From Polytrichum commune (taxonomy: Eukaryota > Streptophyta > Polytrichopsida > Polytrichales > Polytrichaceae): a stretch of 60,000 bases of DNA. Location of the stretch: contig OX485807.1 of assembly GCA_950295325.1 (NCBI GenBank), positions 32,089,666 to 32,149,665 of the forward strand, written 5' to 3'. Of the stretch, positions 46,182-55,752 are shown one piece after another. Below the pieces are notes generated by a model. It saw nothing but the letters and a program-made list of their open reading frames with translations, did no database searches and was not told the origin of the DNA. Position 1 is the first letter of the stretch. Each line of letters opens with the position of its first letter. A program made the translations under genes and the position numbers.

Positions 46182-48060
46182 CTGGGCATTTCTTGGTAAG
46201 AACTAAGCTTATATTCAAGCATAGTCATATTCAGAAAACATCCTCCATACAAAGGCCATTCCATTCATATACATATCTTTGTACTATTAACAAAAAACCG
46301 GGTGGGTGGGTGGGATCCCTCCTCATTTCAATACAATGCATGTCTTAGTAACTCTATCATATGGTGTAACCATGGGTTAGCACCATCTATTGTATGCAAC
46401 CCATACTCACCTAACTCTACACCCCTTGCATTGTTTGAAATAACATTGTACTAAACAACTTATAGTCAAAAACTTGAAAGGACCTTTGTCATCATATGCA
46501 CTTCAAAATATAACCCAATAATCAATATATGTGTAAGTATTCACTTTCTTCATCATGGAATACATACAATATATGAGCACTAAGTGTATGAACCCAAAGA
46601 GATAAGCAAAACCTAAGGATGTCGTTCAAAATTGTGAAGGGTCTGCCTCACATGTGCCCATGCAACCAACCAACAAGAAATGAGGATTAGTCACGTACAC
46701 GAGGTGAATAACAACAGAACCCAATTGTTATCTATGTCACACAATCATACAACAATACATCTATTAATTTTGCATTACCACATACTCCAAAAACCTGCCA
46801 AAAACGAGTATTTTACTTGTTCCTTTGCCATTGAAGTTTCTTGTGGGGCCGGATTGAAGCACTTAGCATGAATCACCCACTAGTTAACTTCCTCTACCCT
46901 AATCACTGAGTTTACCAAAGATAAACGCCTAGTGCAGTTTAACCTTTGAGTGAAAGGGTATTTTCTCAAGCCCTTGCTCTTATTATACGATTAGGTTTTC
47001 AACCTTGTCCGTAGATGCAATGATCAGAATCTATGGCGGACAGTAGTTAGGTAGAGCTCTTTTAACCCCAGGGTACTTACCCTTTAAAGATTATATTTAC
47101 TGAGCTCAGTAATTTATGTATGGCAAGGTAAAAACATAGTAGAGCGAGCGAGCGAGCGAGAGAGAGAGAGAGAGAGTTGACTTTTCAAAACTTTTACAAA
47201 TTTCAAACTTCCTCTTTTTAGAGGCCATATCCTTCAATTTCTTCCTCTTTGCAATACAAGGGTGGGTGGGTGGGAACATCTACAAGACTCTTTCTACGTC
47301 TCTTGCATCTTCCTATTTGATAGCATAGTACCACATTGCATAATAGAGTCATTTGCATAATGTCTCATTATATGTGTTGTACCACATATACACTTTGTAC
47401 CATAACCTAGTTTGCCTTGCAAGAATATATATCTTATTTGGATTTTTTTGCTATCATATGGTATTCAATGCCCAATGTTTGATTTTGACTATCCCATGCT
47501 TTGGAAGTTAATTGCCAACCTTCTTGCCTCTCTATCAAGTATGTCTCACTAGATCACCACATGTATGTTGTACTTACTAAGGAGATGTACCTAGTAACCT
47601 CAACCAATATTTGTGCATAAAATGTCATGATCACAATACATCATTGCATTGAATATGTGAAGGGCCTGCCTCACTTGTGCCCATGTAACCAACCAACAAA
47701 CAATCGAGGATTAGTTACGTACACGAGGTAAATAACAACATGACCCAGTTTTTATCCATGTCGCACACACTTAGTCCATTTCAAATGCACCAAAATATTT
47801 CAAAATACAACACTCATTGTAAAACAACATATGGGTGTTCAAACTTGTTCCTTGGCCATGATTGGGTTACTCCAAGTACAATACTCCTCTTGGTGATGAG
47901 CCCTAGTTACTCTTACTTCTAGCATGTATCTATTACCCTAATGTGTATACACAGAGCGCGCCGCACCTCTCACTTGCGTGAATGGTAAAAAAGAGGTTTT
48001 TTTTTTTTTAAGGTTAGGGGTTTATATTGGAGTACTTACATATGGTAAGTTCTCGTAACC
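45227..48060. repeat. Three diverged tandem copies of a ~0.95-1.0 kb unit
   Basis: Each unit starts after a microsatellite: (AG)n at ~45227, (TA)n at ~46148-46181, (GAGC)n(GA)n at ~47143-47175. Each then carries a four-G-tract motif (45353-45367, 46300-46314, 47260-47274) and later 'GTGAAGGG...GCCTCAC', 'ACGTACACGAGGT.AATAACA' and 'TATCTATGTCRCACA'. The G motifs are 947 and 960 bp apart. No open frame is conserved between copies, so the unit is probably non-coding. Origin unknown. Confidence 0.8.
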
Positions 48061-48235
48061 CTATTTTTACTTCATTCATCTATATCTTTGTTACATCCAT
48101 TCCATGGTAAGTATGATTTCTTTTCATGTACGAAGACATAGTATCATTTGAGTTTATATCATCTATTTACAAAGATGACCTTTGCTTGGTCTAATAATGT
48201 AAGAGTTTAAACTTGAATTTTTATGTAACATGCCA

Positions 48236-48275
<40 letters not shown>

Positions 48276-48860
48276 ATCCAACATTAAAGTATGACCCCCT
48301 CTAGGTTTGTGGCAAATTCATTTGAAATAACTTGGACTGGACTTATTTGGGGTCTTTAAAGCTAATTCACTTGTCAAATCAACTAAGCTCCATGCTATAT
48401 ACTATTTCATGATTTTTATGTTGGATGAAGGAGATTTACACTTGTATGCAATCACTTGTATGTACAGTATTGGCTTGGGTTTTGTGGTGTCTATGTTAAC
48501 TCATCCATGATGGATGAGGGGGCTATAGTGAAAACAAATCTCTTACATGTTGAGGGATAATTCATCCAATTGAACCTCATTAGACTAATTTGGAGTCTTT
48601 AGATCCAAATCCTCTAACAATACATATGTTTCTAGAGAGAGAGAGAGAGAGAGAGAGAGATCGCATAAGAGCGTACCTCTCATCCATCCAACATGAAAAA
48701 TTGATCCCCACTATTTGCGTCATCTCATATGTTAGGTAGTTGAAAATGCATAGAACTATTCTATAGCATGAAAATGGTTATTTTTTATTATATGGTCTCA
48801 AATATGGCATTGAAAATACCAAATTAGTCAAGTGGGTGTAGGTGGAATGAATCAATCCTC
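48061..48860. repeat. Two copies of a (GA)n-anchored dispersed repeat
   Basis: (GA)n at about 48239-48269 and 48636-48661 is followed by 'CATCCATCCAACAT' and a similar body (TGATCCCC / TGACCCCC, ACTTATTTGGGGTCTTTA). Relatives lie at 54072-54260 and 57243-57420. Non-coding. Confidence 0.6.
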
Positions 48861-49177
48861 ACCATGTAGGGGACTTGCTTTTATTAGATCCCCTCCATCC
48901 GCGATGGGTTGGTTTAGACAAACATTGCAAACCTCAACCCACATTTAAAATTAAGGATACATAATATATAATATTAATATTTCAAAATACATGTACTGCA
49001 TTATATCAACAATATAAATTCATATTTAGAAAATAATAATAATTAGAATAGATGCATTATAATAGTTGTGGTGTTGCTGCACTCTTCGAGCATACTTCAA
49101 CACACAATAAACACAAATGAGTCGTGTACAAAGGATTGCATGCATTAATTAACACATGTAACCTGAGGTTGAGGCAC
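48861..49177. other. AT-rich intergenic, nothing recognised
   Basis: No gene or element ends seen. Confidence 0.4.
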
Positions 49178-49180
49178 TAA

Positions 49181-49679
49181 GGGCCACTTCACACACAAGA
49201 CTGTGAGCCCGTGACCATTACATTTCAAGCACTCTCATTGGTGGAAAAGGCGGAGCCGGTCCAACTTCACTTCACACTACGCTTTTGGGACCAACGGAGT
49301 ATGTGAATGCAAGATGGATGTAAAGTCGACATGGATTCCTACATGGCATCAAATGGATCATGTTTTGTGGTCACTTGACTTCTTTCAAAAACCACCTCTA
49401 GGAGGTAGGCCTAACACAAAACCAGGAGACCATGGCACTCCGAACGTTTACAACCGTTGATTTATTCTATTTTATCATGCTTGAGGACCCGCATGAACAT
49501 TAATTCATTGATATAACAATTTTTTGAGGGCATGGTCACATTTGACTTCGCACTACACTTGAGGGTCTGTGACCACACTACATGATTTTGGAGGTGTCTT
49601 GGGGGACGACTTTTGGACACTTTCTTTTGGCTCTCCCAATTTCATGGTCATGGCTCTTGACTCGTGTGTGAAGTGGCCC
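49181..49679. mobile_element. Tourist-like (PIF/Harbinger) element with TAA duplication
   Basis: TAA flanks both sides (49178-49180, 49680-49682). Inverted ends GGGCCACTTCACACAC continue imperfectly for about 40 bp. TAA/TTA targets with GGGCC-type ends are typical of Tourist elements. 499 bp, no transposase remnant seen. A partial relative is at 40780-40840. Confidence 0.8.
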
Positions 49680-49682
49680 TAA

Positions 49683-50177
49683 ATATACACACGTATTCTT
49701 CATGGGACGTCCAAGTAAGCTTATTTACTGTGGATGAGAAGGCTTCCATAAAAACACTAAAAATTCCATGTGTTTAAGGTTCATTTGTTTCAATTAGGTC
49801 CCCCTAATCCGATTTGAGATATTTAGAATAAGATGCTCAAAACTCTAAAATAACTCATTGCATTTCCACCTTGCTACACCTCGGATTTGCATTGATCACA
49901 TGTTGGCGTCATGCTTCTCTTGTTTCCTCCTCTTGTTTCCTCCTTACAATATGGATGAATTTACCTAAACGACACAAAACACTAAGTTAACAACAAGGGA
50001 TCATAAGTCATATGAGTATATGGATGAGTTTACATAAACATCACCGTAAATCGCTAAGTTGGAAATAAGGGATTGTAAGATATCTATTATACATGAAGGG
50101 GTGTTGTTTTTTTGTTTGCAACTGGGAGACAGTTCCAGCCCTAAGAAAAAGTCCACCCCTCACATGCATGCGGGCAA
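49683..50177. repeat. Intergenic with two units of the 94-bp repeat family
   Basis: At about 49955-50090 'AGTATATGGATGAGTTTAC', 'CTAAGTT.ACAA.AAGGGAT.' and 'ATATGGATGAATTTACC' match the array at 51240-52400. The preceding sequence has nothing recognised. Confidence 0.5.
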
Positions 50178-50410
50178 TAAACGCGAAGAACCAACATGTA
50201 GTTACAAATGAACTAGTTGAGTTTGAGAAATAATCTTTCGAAGTTCATAACTTTCATGAATATTGCCGATCCGTTTAGAGGATTGTGTGGAATATACCTC
50301 AACTTAGTGAAGGATTTCCCGAAGAGTACAACATGTGATTGGTTGGCGTTGGAAACACCGCTAGGATCTCAACCGATTATGCATGCCTAAAACTCTCCCT
50401 AGACACTAGA
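50178..50410 (+). repeat. CCGGTT dispersed repeat, diverged copy
   Basis: Blocks TAGTTACAAATGAACTAGTT, GAGTTTGAGAAATAAT, GTGTGGAATATACCTC, AACATGTGATTGGTTGG and ATCTCAACCGATTATGC match the family. The CCGGTT boxes themselves are mutated. Confidence 0.65.
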
Positions 50411-50549
50411 TGCGGGACTTGTGGATAACTTGAGTGAAGGAAAGCTTCTATTTTGATTGTTAACTTGATAAATTGAGGCTTGATTGGGATTACCACTGGA
50501 AGTTGTAATGTTTTGAAACTCAATGTTGAGTTACACCCAAAACTTACTA

Positions 50550-50766
50550 CTACATTGTTTATGATATCTAGTGTCAGGGATTACACAATGTTATAACTTC
50601 TAACGATAGGTTCCGTTGTGTATCTACAAAGATTAAATAGGTTGTGTGGACATTATATAACATAAATGACTTTTAGTCGGTAAAAAAAATTACCTTCTTA
50701 GCAAAAAAAATGTAGCATTGTGTAACTTTGAATAATAAGTGACACTAAATACCATGAACATCGTAG
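50550..50766. mobile_element. Foldback miniature (family D), copy 3
   Basis: Left CTACATTGTTTATGATATCT and right inverse, ending GACACTAAATACCATGAACA then TCGTAG. Arms pair over ~50 bp, including CATTGTGTAA. 217 bp, non-coding. Confidence 0.75.
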
Positions 50767-51237
50767 CCTAATAGTATTCAACCACGTCACAAAGGTTTGG
50801 GGGTAAGGGTTCACAACACATAAGGTAGGAGCACCTAATTCCAACACCAACTTTTCTCCAAGGTGGGCTGCTACGTACTTCAACAAGAACACAAAGTATA
50901 TTATTCTAAGGACTACAAATGTAGATCATTGGTTACCGAAGACATAATATCAATGATCACCACTATCCATTTTGAGGGGGGCTATGTTAATTGGAAGGGT
51001 CAATTGAGGATCGTGAGGTTTGTGGATCAACCTCGCACAGTCAACATCGAGAATAGCAAGATTGGAGTGTTTTTAGAATTGTCTTCACTAGAGCTTTATC
51101 CTTAAGAAGAGATTTAGAGCATCGTTGACAATCTATAATGTAGAATGGAAAAATCCATTGTATATATTTATTAATTTCGATATAATTTTGGTGAGTGATA
51201 TAGTCACTGAGTTGGTGTCTAGCGCGGGCCATCACTA
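50767..51237. other. Intergenic, nothing recognised
   Basis: An 80-codon open frame at 50863-51105 has no recognisable family and is probably chance. Confidence 0.4.
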
Positions 51238-51371
51238 GTATGAGTATAAGGATCAATTTACCTAAAGGCACCACGAAGCACTTAGTTAGCAATAATGAAT
51301 TATGAGATATATATGAGTATATGGACGAGTTTCCCTACTTGGCATCATAAAGCACTAAGTTAGCAATAAGG

Positions 51372-51650
51372 TCCACTCCTATTACTCCTCCCATGGTTTG
51401 AGATGACCCTAACCTACTGGGTGATAGTGGAGAGGTACCCATTTATGAATGGAGCGGTTGGTGGTTTGATTCCCACTATGAAATCTTCTTTCAACTTGAC
51501 GGAAAAACTAACTAGGTAGGTAGGAAGCCAAGAGCCCACCCACAACAAGGTAGGCAATAAATCTCACCCTGCACCAAGAGGATTCTTGAGTAGGGTAGGA
51601 CCAACGGGCTCAAATTCACGTCATATTGCCCGATGTTGGTTATTTATTTA
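51372..51650 (+). mobile_element. tRNA-type SINE with 12-bp duplication inside the array
   Basis: TTAGCAATAAGG is duplicated at 51360-51371 and 51651-51662, and the array unit is continuous once the insert is removed. Box A-like TGGGTGATAGTGG (51418-51430) and box B-like GGTTTGATTCC (51463-51473) are 32 bp apart, as in RNA polymerase III promoters of tRNA-derived SINEs. The 3' end is a short TATTTATTTA tail. 279 bp. Confidence 0.8.
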
Positions 51651-51911
51651 TTAGCAATAAGGGACCATAAGTTACACGAGTATATGGATGAGTATGTCTT
51701 ACAACATGGATAAATTTGCGTAAAAGGCGTTGTAAAGCACTAAGCTAGCAACAAGGGATCATAAGTTACACGAGTATATGGACGAGTTTGTCTTACAACA
51801 TGGATAAATTTGCGTAAAAGGCGTTCTAAAGCACTAAGTTAACAATTAGGGATCGTAAGTTACACGAGTATATGGACGAGTTTGTCTTACAACATGGATA
51901 AATTTGCGTAA

Positions 51912-52175
51912 CCGATTGGCCGCTTTGTTTCGCCGAGGTGGCACTACACGATTGGCTCTGAGCACACAGGTTTGCAGACGACAACCTCGACATCCCAGCC
52001 AGTTATGATCATCTAAATTGGTTATGGTGACAGGTGACCCATTGTTTAGGTTACCTGCGCGGCTCAACAAAGCGGCCAACCGGTTATGTCCGGTAATCAT
52101 TTTATTGGAACCGGTTATCGGTGCAGAACCGGTTCTGCACCGATAACCGGTTCCAATAAAACGATTACCTAATAT
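51912..52175. mobile_element. Foldback insertion in the 94-bp array
   Basis: A 264-bp insert flanked by GTAA (51908-51911 and 52176-52179), defined by comparison with neighbouring array units. Its first part (51910-52087) has inverted ends AACCGATTGGCCGCTTTGTT / AACAAAGCGGCCAACCGGTT with one mismatch. The second part is the palindrome at 52092-52169. No coding capacity. Confidence 0.7.
52092..52169. repeat. 78-bp palindrome with no spacer
   Basis: Two 39-bp halves meet at AACC|GGTT in the centre. The left half begins GGTAATCATTTTATTGGAAC and the right half is its reverse complement except for one base. ACCGGTT occurs three times within it. Confidence 0.95.
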
Positions 52176-52400
52176 GTAAAAGGCGTTCTAAAGCACTAAG
52201 TTAACAATTAGGGATCGTAAGTTACACGAGTATATGGACGAGTTTGTCTTACAACATGGATAAATTTGCATAAACGGCACCGTAAAGCACTACGTTAGCA
52301 ATAAGGGATGATAAGTTACACGAGTATATGCATGAGTTTCATCCAAATGGCACAAAGCACCAAGTGAGCAATGAGGCATCGTAAGTTATAAAAGTATAGT

Positions 52401-52739
52401 ATGGAGCACCTTGTGAGGATGATCTTTACCGACTTGATGTGAACAAGAGAAGAGAACAAAGGGTTGGAGGCAGTTGAGCTTAGGGCCACTCCACACCACA
52501 TGTTTCTTCAACCTTTGGAATCAAGCTGTTAAGTACCACCCACTACAAGGGAGATTCGATATATATATATAGTTCCCGATATGTTAGGTTTGGCAACCAA
52601 GGTGACTCAAGTGACTCTCAAGATTTAGGAAACCGGAAAGTTCGAGGCTTAACGGAATGTTAACGTAACTTACACACTTTTGATAGATCTCCAACTCGTG
52701 GTTGAGAGTTGACAAAGCATTTGATTGAGTGGGCCAAAC
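52401..52739. other. Intergenic, nothing recognised
   Basis: A short (AT)n tract lies near 52559-52570. No gene seen. Confidence 0.4.
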
Positions 52740-53203
52740 GGTTGTTGGTGAGTGTTAGCGACCCCTCGCTTACACTAACTATACCAATTAGTGAGCGTGG
52801 GAGATTAGTGAAGGTGATACTAAATCCCTTTATGCCATGAAACTAGTGCCACCAAAAGATCTAGGGAGCATTGTTCGTTTCGGGCACTTGGCATTATTCA
52901 TTGAAAGAATCGGCACTTGGCTTGAAATTACGGGCACTTGGCACTATTCATTAAAGTACCGGCACTTGGTGCTTTTCAATTAAAGTACTGGAACTTGGTG
53001 TTGTTCACTGACAAGTATGTGGCACGCACTAGCCACGAGCACGTACCTAGTTTTCTTGAGATCTATGGTAAATGAACATGTGTTTGTGAATTTAGTGTCA
53101 CTCGGTAAAAAAATTCAACCCTCGGTAACCTTGAGATTCGGCTAGATTGTGCGTGTGACTTGAATTAGTTCCACCCTCATCAATTGGTGTGTTTAGTGTG
53201 GTA
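52740..53203. repeat. Dispersed relative of the 11.67-12.44 kb repeat
   Basis: 'CACCAAAAGATCTAGGGAGC', 'CAAGTATGTGGCACGCA', 'GATCTATGGTAAATGAA', 'GTGTCACTCGGTA' and 'GTGTGACTTGAATTAG' align in order with 11670-11930. A short internal tandem motif, CGGGCACTTGGC, recurs four to five times at 52895-53000. Confidence 0.7.
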
Positions 53204-53658
53204 AGGTAGAATAACCAAAACGATGAATAACCACTTCCAGTGCAGTAGACTAAGGGTGGAATGATTATTGTGTGGACCCAAAATGGCTAATTATAAAAGT
53301 GGTGGCCCGAAAAGGATGCATTGGTATGTGGGATGCAGTGATTGGCCGGATAGGTGTGGCTTCACACCACTTGTGACCACTTTTGGGTGCCATTGAGTTA
53401 ACTGTTTTGTGGGCATCGGTATGGAGAGTAGGATATTATGATGCTCGGATTAGGGAGACTGTACTATACAAGTAGGGGGTTTGACTTACTTGCCTCGTTG
53501 GGAAAATGTAACTCATTCTTTACATGGAATAGATTATGAATCAACTTGCATTCCTCATCATTTCCTCTACTCCATCTCTGAAAAAATATTGCACAAGTTT
53601 CAAGCCACTCTTTCTAGATGAGTCAGCTTATTTCATTTTTTTTTGGGCATTTCTACCT
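53204..53658. mobile_element. TA-target miniature with AGGTAGA ends (family B), intact
   Basis: 455 bp flanked by TA (53202-53203, 53659-53660). Ends are AGGTAGAATAACC and the inverse ending CATTTCTACCT. The whole interior aligns in inverse orientation with 3881-4325, including TGGACCCAAAATGGCTA and CCACTTTTGGGTG. No coding capacity. Confidence 0.85.
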
Positions 53659-53660
53659 TA

Positions 53661-54376
53661 CAGAACATGTTTCTTTCAAACACTTGGCTTTGACGCGGAG
53701 TTTTTGTGTGTCAAAAGCCATGGTCTTTGGGGCCACCACTAATTTTGTGCTATTAATATTTTGAATTATAAATCACATTTTTGTGAGCCATGGTGTTGAT
53801 TTTGTGATATTCTAGGCTACTTATTAGATACAAATTCCATTCAAGCTTACCCACAACATCTAGATCTCGTGTACATTGTTGACTGTACAATATAAAGGAA
53901 CATATGTTCTCTCTTTATTTAATTTAGATTTTCTCCTACAATGATCTATTTCCCATATTCTAAATTTGTATATTTTTGGCTACTCGTTCAAGCTTACACA
54001 CTAAATTCCATATTTATAATTGAATGTCCATGAAGGAATATAGATGCAAGTACCTTCCTAAGTAATCACTAATGTGTGTGAGAGAGGGAATTACCACATA
54101 CAAGTGTGTCTTTCATTCATCCAACATAGAAGCATTGAAATAGTAAATAATTTGTATTTTATTCTTTGTAGTTATTTAAACACCAGATTTAGGTTTGAGG
54201 ACCCCAAATTAATCTTGTCCAAGTTATTTGAGATGAATATATCCGCCGAAGCCCCCTTCATGATTCATAGTCTATGACTTTTCCTCTTCAAGAAGTTATT
54301 ATAAGGTAAGTGTGTCGGAGACAGATTGCTTAAAGGTTAAATAACATGAGATTATGCAATACACTTGCCCATGTTG
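53661..54376. repeat. Intergenic with a (GA)n-family repeat
   Basis: 54072-54260 (GTGTGAGAGAGGG, TTCATTCATCCAACAT, GAGGACCCCAAATTAATCTT) matches 48240-48380 and 57243-57420. The rest is AT-rich with no gene. Confidence 0.5.
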
Positions 54377-54944
54377 AGGGGTTGTTTACACCATGGACCA
54401 TGAAGCCATCCCAAGGCCCTGTAAAATTCGTGATTGGTTGTTCAACTCGTCCCATGACAACTTTGGTTTATACCAAGGAAAAAATGTCAAAGTCACCATG
54501 GAGTTTGAGGTCCCCAAAAGACATATTTTAAAGCCTATATTATACATTGATATGGTCCAATGGGTTTTGCGGTGGGAGAGGCAAAAGAGGTGCTCTAGTT
54601 TAAAAAAGGCAAGGGCCCATGGCAGAGAAATGTTGTTATAATAAAATAATTATTAACTTTTTTGGGGGGAAGAGAAGATGAAGACAAGAGAAGACAAGAG
54701 TATGATCAAAATTTATTTTATTATTCTCAAAACTTCCTTTTTTGGCATATATTAAAAAAATCAACACATTTATTTTTGGGTGCATGGTCATTCCTCTTGG
54801 TCCACTCTAGTGAGGAGCCCCAAGGCTTTGTAAATTCATTTTTTAAGAAATCGGACCATGGAAGTTGGACCATCAAGTTGGACCATGGGAAAATGCCATC
54901 TTCCATGGTCCAACTTCGTGGTCCACGGTGTAACCTAGCCCTAG
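54377..54944. mobile_element. TIR element (family H)
   Basis: Left GGTTGTTTACACCATGGACC and right inverse of GGTCCACGGTGTAACC pair imperfectly. Near the right end, GGACCATGGAAGTTGG and CCATGGTCCAACTTC make a further inverted pair (54854-54919). About 570 bp; no protein similarity seen. Boundaries approximate. Confidence 0.45.
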
Positions 54945-55382
54945 GTTTGAGTAGATTCAACTATACCTTATTGATGTGATTGGCTGCTGGTATAAGGTAG
55001 ATATGCCTACATTGGTTTTCCAACTTAAACAAACACTTATATTTGAGTTGTTTATGGTTGGGTGTGAATCTAAGATTGGACACCAAAAATGACATGTGTG
55101 AAAATAGATTAAATTATGTGTTTAGAATTTGTTAATCATTAGAGTTCTATGTAAAGTTTTTCTAAGAGGGATGGAACCATGGGATGAAACGGAGATGAAA
55201 CTTTCTATTAAGAGTTCGATAGCTCATCTTGTAGCAAAACCTATATTTAAAAGTTGGGTGAAACTTTTGGGACATCCTCTAGCCATCTCAAAAACTTTGA
55301 GAAAAAATTAGGATCTCAAGTAGGGTATGTGCATGGGACCCAATGTCAGAATTCCTGGATCGGGATATGCAAGGGTAGTTTG
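54945..55382. other. Intergenic, nothing recognised
   Basis: An AAGGTAGATATGCC end at about 54997 resembles the TA-target miniatures, but no partner end was found. Confidence 0.35.
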
Positions 55383-55752
55383 GGGTGAGTTTCCATGTAG
55401 GCTACTTGCCCACCAGATCCTAGTGGGAATGAAGATAAACTTGCCCAAATGTGGATGGAACTTGGTGGGGTTTGTATGTGCCAACTATCTCATCTTCTCA
55501 AATCCAGACCCACCGACTAACCTCTTCCTCCTCCTAAAACCGGTCTTCAATCCTTCAGTGACTAGGACTTGTAAATTAGAAAATGCGTTAGTTGGCACAT
55601 GCAAGTCTAACGGCCCATGTCCATTGCCCTTTTCATTCTACTAGGCCACCATAATGTGGTTGGCAAGCAACTTGTGCTTATCTACATGATAACACCTCCA
55701 ACCATTATTATCTATAATATAGCACGTGAGCGGCCTTCATGAAAACTCACCC
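55383..55752. mobile_element. TIR miniature (family F), uninterrupted copy
   Basis: Ends GGGTGAGTTTCCATGTAGGC and the inverse of GCCTTCATGAAAACTCACCC. 370 bp. It provides the empty-site reference for the nested stack at 3294-4440. Non-coding. Confidence 0.75.

Larger units (their letters stand above)
51238..52400 (+). repeat. 94-bp tandem array broken by two insertions
   Basis: The marker GTTACACGAGTATATGG starts at 51671, 51765 and 51859 (period exactly 94), then at 52221 after a 268-bp displacement caused by an insertion, and at about 52314. Each unit has ACATGGATAAATTTGCGTAA, GGCGTT.TAAAGCACTAAGTT and 'AACAA.AGGGATC'. Outer units are more diverged than inner ones. Non-coding. Confidence 0.9.

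Noticed and set aside
51418-51480. tRNA gene
   Set aside because: Boxes A and B are present, but I could not close a cloverleaf or acceptor stem, and the unit has SINE-type duplications.
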